Assembly (NCBI GenBank): GCA_025210295.1
Contig: JAOASC010000028.1
Coordinates: 124,001 to 188,000, forward strand
Reading direction: 5' to 3'
DNA length: 64,000 nt
DNA from: Flavobacteriales bacterium
GTDB lineage: Bacteria > Bacteroidota > Bacteroidia > Flavobacteriales_D > Parvicellaceae
The position numbers and the translations under genes are program-made. The notes under the pieces are model-generated. The model saw only the letters and a program-made list of their open reading frames with translations, did no database searches and was not told the origin of the DNA. Shown here piece after piece: positions 1 to 9,476 of this stretch (positions within the stretch are counted from its first letter, which is position 1; every line of letters begins with the position of its first letter).

Positions 1-2271
1 GCTGATCCAATTCCATTAACATGTGGTACACCTTATACAGGAACAACAGTAGATGGTGTTTCTAATTTTGATGTATACAGTTGTGCTTCACAACAGGAAG
101 AAGGAAAAGAAAAAATTCATACGATAACCATTGCGCAGAATTCAGATTTGACAGCAACTTTATCAGGAATGTCAGTAGATTTAGATGTTCATATATTATC
201 GTCATGTGATGCGAATTCATGTTTAGCAAGAGGAAATGTTACAGCATCAGCTCAAAACTTATCAGCAGGAACATATTATGTTGTAGTAGATGGATTTGGG
301 CCAGCACCAGCAGTCGAAGGAGCTTATACTTTGGAAGTAACTTGTACTCCAAATTCTGTTTCTGGTTCATGTGCTAATCCAATACCATTAACATGCGGTA
401 CTCCTTATACAGGTAGTACTACAGGGTTAACCAATACCATTTTCGATTATAGTTGTTCAATATGGGATAATGTAGGTCCTGAAGCAATTCATACCATTAC
501 ACCAACATCAAATGGAACATTAACCGCAACCTTAACAAGACCATCTGGAATGGATATGGAAATAGCGATACTCTCAGCTTGTGATGGAAACGCTTGTTTA
601 GATAAAACAGTTTTTGATTCTGGGACAACAATTTCTGCAACAATCAATAATGCAGTAGCAGGACAACAATACTATATTGTTGTTGATGGTGATACACAAT
701 CAGATAACGGTCAGTATACTGTTGAAGTGACCTGCCCGCAAAATACTTCTGGAAATTGTGCCAACCCAATCCCATTAACATGTGGTACACCTTTCACAGG
801 AACAACTGTAGATGGACAATCGAATTTTGATGTATATAGCTGTGCTTCACAACAAGAAGAAGGGAAAGAAAAAATTCATACCATTACAATCAACCAAAAC
901 TCTGATTTAACAGCAACCTTATCAGGAATGTCTGTAGATTTAGATATTCATATCTTATCATCATGTAATGAAAATTCATGTTTAGCAAGAGGTAATGTTA
1001 CGGCAACAGCACAAAACTTATCAGCAGGAACATACTATATCGTAGTAGATGGATTTGGTCCAGCACCAGCAGTTGAGGGGGCTTATACTTTAGAAGTTAC
1101 TTGTTCAGCAAATAATACATCAGGGACATGTGCAGACCCTATTCCGTTAACATGTGGAACACCATACTCTGGAAATACCACAGGATTTTTAAATAACTTC
1201 GGAAATTACAGTTGTTCCAATATTGATAAAATAGGACCAGAAGTAATCCATACAATTACTTCACCAGGGAATGGAACATTAACAGCTACATTGACACGTC
1301 CTAGTAGTGAAGACTTAGAGATAGGAATTTTATCTGCATGTAATGAAACAGCGTGTTTAGATATGACTACTTTTAGTACTGGAACTACAATCACAGCAAG
1401 TATTAATAATGCTGTAGCTGGGCAACAGTATTATATTGTTGTAGATGGTGATGAAACAGGTGATTTTGGAGCTTATACTGTCGAAGTTACTTGTCCACAA
1501 AGTACAACAGTTGGAGATTGTACTAATCCAATTCCATTAACTTGTGGAACGCCTTATACAGGGACTACAGCTGATGGACTGTCTAACTTTAACCAATACA
1601 GCTGTGCACAACAACAAGAAGGAGGAAAAGAGAAGATTCATACAATTACCATTACTCAAGCTTCTAATATTACAGCAGCACTATCAGGTATGACAGCTGA
1701 TTTAGATATTCATGTTTTATCGTCATGTGATGCCAATGCTTGTTTAGGAAGAAACAATACAGCAGTAACTGTCAATGCTTTAGCACCAGGTACGTACTAT
1801 GTTGTTGTTGATGGATTTGGTGCTCCTGGAGTAAATGAAGGGGCTTATACTTTAGAAGTTACTTGTGATCCAATTAATACAGGAGGAACAGGAACTTGTA
1901 CAACTCCAATTCCATTAACTTGTGGAACTCCTTATACGGGAACGACTGTTGATGGCGAGTCAAACTTTAACCAATACAGTTGTGGACAACAACAAGAAGG
2001 AGGGAAAGAAAAAATTCATACCATTACACTAACTCAAGCTTCCAATATTACTGCGGCATTATCAGGTATGACAGCTGATTTAGATATCCACGTTTTATCA
2101 TCATGTGACGCCAATGCTTGTTTAGGAAGAAACAACACAGCAGTAACTGTCAATGCTTTAGCACCAGGTACATACTATGTTGTTGTTGATGGGTTTGGTG
2201 CTCCTGGAGTAAATGAGGGGCCTTATACCTTAGAAGTTACTTGTACACCTGTTAATAATGGACCACAAGGG
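1..2271 (+). repeat. Coding tandem array of ~375-bp modules
   Basis: Module starts (the TGT codon of the C-x-x-PIPLTCG motif) lie at 370, 757, 1129, 1519 and 1897, with a partial unit at base 1. Two subtypes alternate: type A (motifs GKEKIHTITI and DLDIHILSSC) at 1, 757, 1519 and 1897, and type B (motifs GPEAIHTIT and EIAILSAC) at 370 and 1129. The last two A modules are nearly identical at base level (for example 1709-1870 against 2087-2248), pointing to a recent tandem duplication. Confidence 0.85.
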
Positions 2272-4746
2272 TGTGATGAGTTATTTTTCTCAGAATACAT
2301 TGAAGGAACAGGAAGTAATAAGGCGGTTGAAATTTATAATCCAACAAATGCTCCTATAAACCTTGCGAATTATAGAATTGAGATCTTTTCAAATGGAAGT
2401 ACAACGTCATCGTCAACAATTAATTTATCAGGTAATCTAGCAGCTTATGGAAAGTATGTAGTTGCCAATAGCAATGGAGTAGCAGGGTTAACTGCTCAAG
2501 CTGATATGACTTCAGGATCATTAGGTTTTAATGGAGACGACGCTGTAGTGTTGTTAAGTACTACTGATACCATAGATATTTTTGGTAAAATAGGTGAAGA
2601 TCCAGGTTCAGAATGGGTTAACTCTCCTGAAAGTTCTTTAGATCAAACTTTATATCGAAAGTCAACGGTAACTCAAGGAGTGTCATCTAATCCAGCTAAC
2701 TTTAATCCTTCAACTGAATGGGTAGCATCAGGTACAGATTATTTTGCAGGTCTTGGTGCACATACTTCAGATTGTGAAAATTCATGTACTCCTAATAATG
2801 TTTCAGTTTCTGAAGCCATTTGTCAAGGAACGTCTTATGTGTTAGGGACACAGACATTAACTACTTCTGGAACTTATACAGAAACCTTAACTAATGTAGG
2901 TGGATGTGATAGTGTGGTAACGTTAACATTAACCGTTAATCCATTGCCTTCGATAAGTGCAGGAAATGATGTTACGATTAACAATGGAGATGCAGTGACA
3001 CTATCAGGAGCTGGAGGAGTTTCTTATATGTGGAATAATGGAGTAACAGACGGCGTGTCCTTTACACCAACTGGTACGAATACATATATCGTAACAGGTG
3101 TGGATGCTAATGGTTGTGAAAATACAGATACTGTTGTTGTAACTGTAAATGGTGGTGTTGCTCAGCCATGTACTGAGTTGTTTATTTCAGAATATTTAGA
3201 AGGTTCTGCAAATAATAAAGCGTTAGAAATATACAATCCATCAGCAATCAACGTGAACTTAGCAACCTATAGTATTGCAATATTTGCTAATGGAGCTACA
3301 ACTCCAAATGCAACAATTCCATTGTCAGGTACATTAGCTCCAAATTCAACATTTGTAGTTGTAAATAATGGAGCAAATAATAATTTATTAGCTCTTGGTA
3401 CTATTGCTTCTGGAGCTTTGACCTTTAATGGTGATGATGCTATTGTTTTATTGAAAAATGCAACAGATACCATCGATATCGTAGGAAAAGTAGGAGAGGA
3501 TCCAGGTTCTGATTGGTTAGGAGGTACTGTCTCAACACAAAATATGACGTTGGTAAGAAAAGCTTCTGTTCAAGTAGGAGTTAATACCAATCCAGCTTCA
3601 TTTGATCCATCAGTTGAATGGGATGCATTACCTTTAGATGATATTACTAATATTGGTACACATGCTTCCACTTGTTCTGTAAATCCTTGTGTAGATCAAG
3701 TTGCAATTAATGAAACGATTTGTGAAGGAGCAGTTTATGTATTTGATGGTCAGAATTTAGATAGTACAGGTACTTATACTCAAACATTAACGAATATGGC
3801 TGGTTGTGATAGTATCGTTACATTAGAGTTAACAGTAATTCCAACTCAATTTGTTGTTGAAGATACTATTTGTGCAGGAAGCTTATATGTGTTTGGTAAT
3901 GATACGCTTACTCAATCAGGGACTTACTTAGAGACATTCCAAGGTTCTATGGGATGTGATAGTGTAGTATTGTTAGGATTAACAATTACAGATCCTTATG
4001 ATACAACGTATGCTACTACAGTATGTTCAAACCCTTATGTTTTTGGAACACAAACAATTACTCAGAACGGTACGTATACTGAAATATTCCAAACAAGTAC
4101 AGGGTGTGACAGCACAGTAACATTAGAAATTACATTTGGAAATGCTAATGATACGACAATTGTCGCGGAAATTTGCCAAGGAGAGTCTTATGTCTTAGGA
4201 ACACAAACATTAACAACTACAGGGTCATATACAGAAGTGTTTAGTACTGCTGGAGGGTGTGATAGTACAGTTAATTTAACACTTTCGGTAAAAGCTACTC
4301 CGTTAATTACTATTACAGAAAATAATGGAGATTTGGTTTCGTCTAATGGTGTCTCTTATCAGTGGTTATTGAACGGAGATACAATACCAGGAGCTACAGG
4401 ACAAAATCATACGCCTACTGCTAATGGAGTATATTCAGTGATAACAACTGCATTTAATGGATGTAGTGGGACTGGAACGTATGATCTTCAAAATGTAGCT
4501 GTAGAAGAACTCTTGCAGCATTCGATAGAAGTTATGCCTAATCCTACCAAAGGTATGTTAACCGTTAATGCAGGTGAAGAGGTACAAGTTGTGATCTATA
4601 ATTTAATTGGGGAAGTTGTCTATACTTCAACAGTTGCGTTAAGTACACATAGCATTGATTTAACTGAGAAAGAAAGAGGGGTATATATGGTGAAAGTCAC
4701 CAATGCTTCAAATAATATGGTTATTAAACGAGTTGTATTAAACTAA
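1..4746 (+). CDS. Giant T9SS-secreted repeat surface protein (5' end outside window)
   Basis: The reading frame is open from base 1, so the N-terminus and signal peptide lie upstream; 1581 residues are visible. Order: about six ~125-residue beta-rich modules, each opening with a C-x-N/D/T-PIPLTCGTP motif and closing with an EVTC motif (bases 1-2271), resembling PPC-type bacterial beta domains; a lamin-tail-like domain (from base 2272, motif FFSEYIEG); a GCDSVVTLTLTV motif and an Ig/PKD-like segment; a second lamin-tail-like domain (from 3169); four ~70-residue repeats of the same GCDS motif; and a C-terminal type A sorting domain (from ~4510) with the usual MPNPTKG start and GVYMVKV motif. 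Family knowledge: such proteins cross the outer membrane through T9SS and are anchored or released at the surface. Adhesion is an inference; no catalytic domain is visible. A strong hairpin terminator follows. Confidence 0.9.
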   Translation, partial: ADPIPLTCGTPYTGTTVDGVSNFDVYSCASQQEEGKEKIHTITIAQNSDLTATLSGMSVDLDVHILSSCDANSCLARGNVTASAQNLSAGTYYVVVDGFGPAPAVEGAYTLEVTCTPNSVSGSCANPIPLTCGTPYTGSTTGLTNTIFDYSCSIWDNVGPEAIHTITPTSNGTLTATLTRPSGMDMEIAILSACDGNACLDKTVFDSGTTISATINNAVAGQQYYIVVDGDTQSDNGQYTVEVTCPQNTSGNCANPIPLTCGTPFTGTTVDGQSNFDVYSCASQQEEGKEKIHTITINQNSDLTATLSGMSVDLDIHILSSCNENSCLARGNVTATAQNLSAGTYYIVVDGFGPAPAVEGAYTLEVTCSANNTSGTCADPIPLTCGTPYSGNTTGFLNNFGNYSCSNIDKIGPEVIHTITSPGNGTLTATLTRPSSEDLEIGILSACNETACLDMTTFSTGTTITASINNAVAGQQYYIVVDGDETGDFGAYTVEVTCPQSTTVGDCTNPIPLTCGTPYTGTTADGLSNFNQYSCAQQQEGGKEKIHTITITQASNITAALSGMTADLDIHVLSSCDANACLGRNNTAVTVNALAPGTYYVVVDGFGAPGVNEGAYTLEVTCDPINTGGTGTCTTPIPLTCGTPYTGTTVDGESNFNQYSCGQQQEGGKEKIHTITLTQASNITAALSGMTADLDIHVLSSCDANACLGRNNTAVTVNALAPGTYYVVVDGFGAPGVNEGPYTLEVTCTPVNNGPQGCDELFFSEYIEGTGSNKAVEIYNPTNAPINLANYRIEIFSNGSTTSSSTINLSGNLAAYGKYVVANSNGVAGLTAQADMTSGSLGFNGDDAVVLLSTTDTIDIFGKIGEDPGSEWVNSPESSLDQTLYRKSTVTQGVSSNPANFNPSTEWVASGTDYFAGLGAHTSDCENSCTPNNVSVSEAICQGTSYVLGTQTLTTSGTYTETLTNVGGCDSVVTLTLTVNPLPSISAGNDVTINNGDAVTLSGAGGVSYMWNNGVTDGVSFTPTGTNTYIVTGVDANGCENTDTVVVTVNGGVAQPCTELFISEYLEGSANNKALEIYNPSAINVNLATYSIAIFANGATTPNATIPLSGTLAPNSTFVVVNNGANNNLLALGTIASGALTFNGDDAIVLLKNATDTIDIVGKVGEDPGSDWLGGTVSTQNMTLVRKASVQVGVNTNPASFDPSVEWDALPLDDITNIGTHASTCSVNPCVDQVAINETICEGAVYVFDGQNLDSTGTYTQTLTNMAGCDSIVTLELTVIPTQFVVEDTICAGSLYVFGNDTLTQSGTYLETFQGSMGCDSVVLLGLTITDPYDTTYATTVCSNPYVFGTQTITQNGTYTEIFQTSTGCDSTVTLEITFGNANDTTIVAEICQGESYVLGTQTLTTTGSYTEVFSTAGGCDSTVNLTLSVKATPLITITENNGDLVSSNGVSYQWLLNGDTIPGATGQNHTPTANGVYSVITTAFNGCSGTGTYDLQNVAVEELLQHSIEVMPNPTKGMLTVNAGEEVQVVIYNLIGEVVYTSTVALSTHSIDLTEKERGVYMVKVTNASNNMVIKRVVLN

Positions 4747-4770
4747 TACAATAGATTAGTTAATTAATCA

Positions 4771-4805
4771 AAAAAGCGGAATAGATTTTTCTATTCCGCT
4801 TTTTT
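4771..4805 (+). terminator. Rho-independent terminator, probably bidirectional
   Basis: A 14-bp perfect stem (4771-4784 with 4791-4804) encloses a 6-nt loop. The arms begin and end in A and T runs, so the hairpin has a T-tract on either strand. It sits 24 bp after the stop of the giant surface protein and 39 bp before the stop of the minus-strand lipoprotein gene. Confidence 0.9.
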
Positions 4806-4843
4806 CTTTTTTAGTAAAAAATGTAAGTTATATTGAATTAATA

Positions 4844-5449
4844 TTAACGCATCAATAAAATTTGTCCAGTTTTTTCAAAAACTTTACCATCTTCTCTCTT
4901 GTATGCTAACACATAATGATATACTCCTTGAGGAGAATTTAAACCTTTAGTTGTTCCATCCCAAGCGAGATAATAATCATTAGTTTGGTAAATTAATTGA
5001 TGGGTAGTGCCAAAAATAGAGAGTTTAAAATCTTCTTCACAAACAGTACTGTATTCAAAGTATACTTTAAAACTATCATTTTGACCGTCATTGTTTGGGG
5101 TAAAAGCATTTGGGATATAAATGTGATTATCACAATCTTGAGCTTCGAATAAAAATTCAATGGTGTCGTTATTATTGTTTAAACCATAACCAGAATAAGT
5201 ACCAGGTTTATTAATTGAAATGTTTGGTGTGTTTTCACCAGAATTCCATTCAATATTTGATAAGTTCAGGTTAGAAATGTCTATTTGATAATCGTAATCA
5301 TCTAATAAGCAGAAGATTTGCGAAGTTTCATTGGTTATTGTAATACTATTGGAGTCATAAATGGATTTACAAGTACCTAAATTTCCTGCAGATTCTTTTT
5401 TACAAGATAATAGTCCTAATGTAATTATACCTAAAGTAGTTAATCTCAT
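4844..5449 (-). CDS. Lipoprotein with gliding-motility-type (CHU_C / T9SS type B) C-terminal domain
   Basis: 201 residues. The N-terminus is a lipoprotein signal peptide with a GLLSC lipobox (Cys16) followed by KKE. The C-terminal ~85 residues carry the type-B sorting signature YIPNAFTPNNDGQND, a G-T-x-x-Q-L-I-Y-Q motif and a terminal GQILLMR strand. Family knowledge: CHU_C domains route proteins through T9SS and are often encoded next to a PorP/SprF protein; that is the case here, with the PorP/SprF gene 5 bp downstream in the same operon. A protein with both a lipobox and a type-B domain is somewhat unusual. The middle (residues ~25-110) has no recognised fold. Confidence 0.8.
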   Translation of the reverse strand: MRLTTLGIITLGLLSCKKESAGNLGTCKSIYDSNSITITNETSQIFCLLDDYDYQIDISNLNLSNIEWNSGENTPNISINKPGTYSGYGLNNNNDTIEFLFEAQDCDNHIYIPNAFTPNNDGQNDSFKVYFEYSTVCEEDFKLSIFGTTHQLIYQTNDYYLAWDGTTKGLNSPQGVYHYVLAYKREDGKVFEKTGQILLMR

Positions 5450-5454
5450 GTCTT

Positions 5455-6387
5455 TTATCTTTTAGGTTTGAAAGTGTACTGAGCTCCTAATTGAGCTGAA
5501 ATAGGAAAGAGGTTGGTGTAGTAAATTGGAAAATTTACTTCGCCAAAAAACTTAAAACGATTACTAAAGTTAATACCGTATTGGCTACTTAACCACTTCT
5601 TATCTATATAACTGATTGCTAAAAAGTGAATTTTTCTAGGCGCGTAATAGGTTATTAGATTGCTTAATCTAATTGTATTAAAATGTTTCGAAGCATTGTA
5701 ATTAATCATTGGTATGTAAGCCCATTTTTGTTTTATACGAAGTAGGTATGAAATAGTAATGTTTGTTTCCATTGGAACACCTGTGTAATCATTTATTAGA
5801 GCTTGATTTGGCTCCGTTATATTGTTTAAGGATAATCCAATTTTTAGTTTATTATTGGAATATATAATAGAGGGGCTAAAGTTTAGGTAGTTGATAACTT
5901 TATTACTTGCTCCATTATCGTTTGTTGGATAAATAATACCAGCACTAGGATCAATCATATCTCCAAATGTTAATTGGGCTGAATCTTTACTTAATGTATT
6001 TTTCTCAATGTTAATACCTAGATGGAAGTTTTTAATTTTCTTTTTAAATCCAAATCCAAGAGTATTCCTAAAAAGTAGATTGCTCCAATTGTCTATAGAA
6101 TAATAAAGGCCTAAACCAACTGAATTATTTTTGTCAAGATAGCCATCTATATTTACACTGTTGTGTATTTCTGTAAAAGAAGGGTTGGGGAGATTAGAAA
6201 AGCTTCTTAAAGTAATGTTTCTTCCTTGTATTCCAATGTTTGCGGCATCTCTAATCGAATTGAATTGAATATAGGCAATAGTATTAGTCTTTAAGTCTTT
6301 AGATTGAGTTATTGTAGTACTATCCTGTCCCCATTTTAGAACAGTAAGGGGGAGAAAAAGTATTAAAAGAAAAAGTTGTTTAGACAT
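5455..6387 (-). CDS. PorP/SprF family type IX secretion membrane protein
   Basis: 310 residues with a signal peptide (first ~20 residues), and the alternating polar/hydrophobic strands, the SPSIIY and LGLSLNN-like motifs and the terminal AQLGAQYTFKPKR strand typical of PorP/SprF beta barrels. Length fits the family (~300). Family knowledge: these outer-membrane proteins act with T9SS, often as partners of CHU_C-bearing proteins. By position it is the second gene of a two-gene operon with the CHU_C lipoprotein. Whether it is an outer-membrane anchor for that lipoprotein is inferred. Confidence 0.8.
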   Translation of the reverse strand: MSKQLFLLILFLPLTVLKWGQDSTTITQSKDLKTNTIAYIQFNSIRDAANIGIQGRNITLRSFSNLPNPSFTEIHNSVNIDGYLDKNNSVGLGLYYSIDNWSNLLFRNTLGFGFKKKIKNFHLGINIEKNTLSKDSAQLTFGDMIDPSAGIIYPTNDNGASNKVINYLNFSPSIIYSNNKLKIGLSLNNITEPNQALINDYTGVPMETNITISYLLRIKQKWAYIPMINYNASKHFNTIRLSNLITYYAPRKIHFLAISYIDKKWLSSQYGINFSNRFKFFGEVNFPIYYTNLFPISAQLGAQYTFKPKR

Positions 6388-6481
6388 AAAAACTAAAGTT
6401 AAAAATACTAATGGTACTATAAATAGAACAAGTCAAAACATATAAAAGTTACAATGTTTAAAAAACGAAAATGAATGGGCT

Positions 6482-6489
6482 TAATTTTG
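6482..6489 (+). promoter_or_regulatory. Candidate -7 box (TAnnTTTG) for the cystathionine gene
   Basis: TAATTTTG matches the Bacteroidetes -7 consensus and lies 57 bp upstream of the ATG at 6547. No convincing -33 TTTG is seen. It falls inside an upstream in-frame extension, which argues that translation starts at 6547. Confidence 0.4.
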
Positions 6490-6546
6490 GGCTTTTTCAG
6501 AATAAACATTATTTTCGCGTCTAGTCAAAGCGCGTTAAGAAGAAAA

Positions 6547-7686
6547 ATGAAATTCGGAACCAAGGCAATACATGCTGGAATAGAACCAGACTCCTCAACA
6601 GGAGCAATTATGACGCCTATATATCAGACTTCTACTTATGTTCAGGATGAGGTTGGGAAACATAAAGGGTTTGAGTACTCAAGAACAGGAAATCCAACTA
6701 GAAGCGCTCTAGAAAGTAATGTAGCAGCAATAGAGAATGGGAACTATGGAGCAGCGTTTGGATCTGGCTTGGCAGCAATAGATTGTGTTATTAAAATGCT
6801 AAAACCTGGTGATGAGGTGATTTCAACCAATGACCTCTACGGTGGTACTTATCGTATTTTTAAAACGATATTTGAGCAGTATGGTATACACTTTCGTTTT
6901 GTGCCAATGGGAGACATTGAGTTGGTTCAAACAGCAATCAACGAACGTACAAAATTAATTTGGGTTGAAACACCAACCAATCCAACAATGCAGGTTATCG
7001 ATATCAAAGCTATGGCTGAGTTGGCGAAGAAGTATAAGGTTTTGTTGGCTGTAGATAATACTTTTGCAACCCCTTTTTTACAAACTCCATTAGATTTAGG
7101 AGCGGATATTGTAATGCATTCAGCAACAAAATACTTAGGTGGACATTCAGATGTTGTAATGGGACTTCTCGTTTGTAGGGACGAAAACATAGCGAAAGAA
7201 ATCTATAGAATTCAGAATAGTAGTGGGGCAATTTGTGGTCCTATGGATGCTTTTTTAGTATTAAGAGGAATAAAGACTCTTCACTTGAGAATGCAGCAAC
7301 ATTGTATTAATGGAAAAGCAGTGGCTGAGATGCTGGCGACTCATCCTAAAGTAGATCAAGTGTATTGGCCAGGCTTGCCAGAGCATCAAAATCATGAAAT
7401 AGCAAAGCAGCAAATGAAAGATTTTGGCGGTATGGTTTCATTTACCTTAAAAGGAGATCGTTTAGAAGATGCTTTGACCATTGTAAAAAACTTAAAAATA
7501 TTTGCTTTGGCAGAATCCTTAGGAGGTGTAGAATCCTTGGTTGGCCATCCAGTTACCATGACACATGCAGCAATCCCTAAAGAAGAAAGGGAGAAGAGTG
7601 GGGTTTCAGACTCGTTGATACGTTTAAGTGTTGGAATAGAGGACACCATAGACATCTTAGAAGATTTAAGACAAGCATTAAATTAA
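6547..7686 (+). CDS. Cystathionine gamma-synthase / gamma-lyase family PLP enzyme
   Basis: 379 residues from the ATG at 6547, the usual family length; the longer frame back to 6475 starts in an atypical extension and covers a -7-like box, so I reject it. Visible motifs are YSRTGNPT near residue 45, the AVDNTFATP loop, and the PLP-binding SATKYLGGHSD segment with the Schiff-base lysine at about residue 195. Cys/Met-metabolism PLP enzymes either form cystathionine from an activated homoserine plus cysteine or cleave it. Synthase and lyase cannot be separated by eye. No SAM or T-box leader is visible upstream and there is no methionine gene beside it. Confidence 0.85.
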   Translation: MKFGTKAIHAGIEPDSSTGAIMTPIYQTSTYVQDEVGKHKGFEYSRTGNPTRSALESNVAAIENGNYGAAFGSGLAAIDCVIKMLKPGDEVISTNDLYGGTYRIFKTIFEQYGIHFRFVPMGDIELVQTAINERTKLIWVETPTNPTMQVIDIKAMAELAKKYKVLLAVDNTFATPFLQTPLDLGADIVMHSATKYLGGHSDVVMGLLVCRDENIAKEIYRIQNSSGAICGPMDAFLVLRGIKTLHLRMQQHCINGKAVAEMLATHPKVDQVYWPGLPEHQNHEIAKQQMKDFGGMVSFTLKGDRLEDALTIVKNLKIFALAESLGGVESLVGHPVTMTHAAIPKEEREKSGVSDSLIRLSVGIEDTIDILEDLRQALN

Positions 7687-7754
7687 AACAACCTAAGCCT
7701 TGTGTTGTTGAAACTCAAGGGATATATATAAAATAACAACCAATAAAATAGAAT

Positions 7755-8708
7755 ATGAACACACCTGTTGGAATACCGTCAATTGATTTAGCAGATTTTT
7801 TATCAGACGATGTAACAAGAAGAGAGCACTTTGTAAAATCTATAGGAGAAGCTTATGAGTCTATTGGATTTGTAGCAGTTAGAAATCATGGGATTTCAGA
7901 TGAGTTGATAGAAAAATTATATGCTAAAGTAAAAGCATTTTTTAGTTTGCCAACTGAAATTAAGATGAAATATGAAATTGAGGGGATAGGTGGACAAAGA
8001 GGGTATACTTCATTTGGAAGAGAGCATGCAAAACAGTCAAAAGCAGGTGACTTAAAAGAGTTTTGGCATTTTGGTCAGTTTGTTGAAGATGGAGATTCAA
8101 TTAAAGAAATTTATCCTGATAATGTTGATGTGCCAGAAGTTGAAAACTTCTTAAGTACTGGGAGAGAAGCTTATTTAACATTTATGAATACAGGTAGGAC
8201 GTTGTTAAGGGCTATAGCTTTGTATTTAGGAATTAAAGAAGATTACTTTGACCAACATATTCATAATGGAAATAGTATTTTAAGACCAATTCATTATCCT
8301 CCAATTGTAAATCCAGAACCAGATGCCGTTAGGGCTGGAGAACACGAAGATATTAATCTAATTACATTGTTAGTTGGAGCTTCTGCTGATGGTTTACAGG
8401 TCTTAAATAAACAAGGAGAATGGGTGGCCGTAACTTCTATCGAAAACCATATTGTGGTAAATGTAGGAGATATGCTTCAACGTTTGACGAATAATAAGTT
8501 ACGTTCAACAACTCATCGAGTAGTTAATCCTCCTAAAGAGCAATGGGGAGAAGATCGTTTTTCTATTCCATTCTTTTTACATCCAAGACCTGACATGCCT
8601 TTAAATTGTTTGGAAGAATGTATAGATGAGGCTCATCCGAAACTACATGAAGATACACTTGCGGGTGATTATTTAAATAGAAGGTTGAAAGCTATAGGCT
8701 TAATGTAA
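7755..8708 (+). CDS. Isopenicillin N synthase-like 2-oxoglutarate/Fe(II) dioxygenase
   Basis: 317 residues. An N-terminal DIOX_N-like region (motif GFVAVRNHGIS) is followed by the jelly-roll core. Iron ligands are visible as H197-x-D199 (motif GEHEDINLITLL) and H254 (motif STTHRVVNP), with the R268-x-S270 pair that binds 2-oxoglutarate. The protein is therefore probably an active oxygenase or hydroxylase; the substrate cannot be read. The DIOX_N-type family includes isopenicillin N synthase, flavonoid and gibberellin oxidases and many uncharacterised bacterial members. It lies 68 bp after the cystathionine gene and only 9 bp before the methyltransferase, so the two downstream genes are likely cotranscribed. 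Confidence 0.85.
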   Translation: MNTPVGIPSIDLADFLSDDVTRREHFVKSIGEAYESIGFVAVRNHGISDELIEKLYAKVKAFFSLPTEIKMKYEIEGIGGQRGYTSFGREHAKQSKAGDLKEFWHFGQFVEDGDSIKEIYPDNVDVPEVENFLSTGREAYLTFMNTGRTLLRAIALYLGIKEDYFDQHIHNGNSILRPIHYPPIVNPEPDAVRAGEHEDINLITLLVGASADGLQVLNKQGEWVAVTSIENHIVVNVGDMLQRLTNNKLRSTTHRVVNPPKEQWGEDRFSIPFFLHPRPDMPLNCLEECIDEAHPKLHEDTLAGDYLNRRLKAIGLM

Positions 8709-8717
8709 ACGAAATTT

Positions 8718-9455
8718 ATGGGACAGAAGAAACCAGTGCCAGGGCAAGGAGTAAGAAAGTTAACCTTAAAAGATCAAGCTCCTGATTGTGAGATTTATAT
8801 TAATCAACCGGTATATCAACTTCGAGAAGTTGTTGCTAACAAGAAAGTAGTGGATATAGGTTGTGGATATGGTAAAAACAGAGCTATTGTAGAAGCTGTA
8901 GGAGGTGAATGGATTGGGGTAGAGCCTTTTGAAGGTGGTGCTCATGTTGTTGTGGGAGATGCAGAAGACTTACCTTTTGATACTGCTACATTTGATGTGG
9001 CCATAATGGATGCTGTATTAGAGCATATCCCTGATGTTGGAAAGGCCTTTTCAGAAGTCGCTCGAGTATTGAAGCCTGGAGGTGTTTTTGTTGGGTATGT
9101 TGCTTTTATGGAGTGCTTTCATGAAATTTCGTATTCACATTTGAGTTTTAAAGCTTTAGAGCATTATTCAAATATTAACGGAATGAAATTAGAAAAAGTT
9201 TCTGGAGGGGGAGCATTTGGGATAGATTATCATCTGAATGTTCTTTTTTATCCTTTACCCTTTAAACTTTTTAGAAAGCTAATCGCTAAAATGATGCGAT
9301 TTACATTTAAGGTAAAGTCAAAATTTGGATATCTAGGGCTAAAATATAAAAGAAAATTAAGTACTGAAGAAGCAAAAGAAACAGCTGATTTATATTATAA
9401 AATAGAATGTTTAAGGCAATCTAATGGTTTTTCGTATGTCATCAGAAAGAAATAG
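8718..9455 (+). CDS. Class I SAM-dependent methyltransferase (Methyltransf_11 type)
   Basis: 245 residues. Motif I VVDIGCGYGKN lies at residues 44-54, a V-G-D-A-E-D-L-P-F motif follows, and the post-motif ALDAVLEHIPD-like segment (MDAVLEHIPDVGKAF) and VLKPGGVFVGYV strand are typical of small-molecule methyltransferases. The C-terminal ~90 residues are basic and hydrophobic and might associate with membrane. Located 9 bp after the dioxygenase gene, so the two may modify one metabolite. The substrate is unknown; ubiquinone/menaquinone-type or lipid acceptors are possible, but this is inference. Confidence 0.8.
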   Translation: MGQKKPVPGQGVRKLTLKDQAPDCEIYINQPVYQLREVVANKKVVDIGCGYGKNRAIVEAVGGEWIGVEPFEGGAHVVVGDAEDLPFDTATFDVAIMDAVLEHIPDVGKAFSEVARVLKPGGVFVGYVAFMECFHEISYSHLSFKALEHYSNINGMKLEKVSGGGAFGIDYHLNVLFYPLPFKLFRKLIAKMMRFTFKVKSKFGYLGLKYKRKLSTEEAKETADLYYKIECLRQSNGFSYVIRKK

Positions 9456-9476
9456 CTTGAAAGCTAAGTCGTAGTT

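Noticed and set aside
1..2271. CRISPR-like periodic repeats
   Set aside because: Unit length ~375 bp and a conserved open reading frame show protein modules, not spacer arrays.
7010..7231. Minus-strand frames inside the cystathionine gene
   Set aside because: Antisense shadow frames of a well-supported gene.
9456..9476. TPP riboswitch before thiD
   Set aside because: Only about 20 bp separate thiD from the upstream gene, too short for the aptamer.
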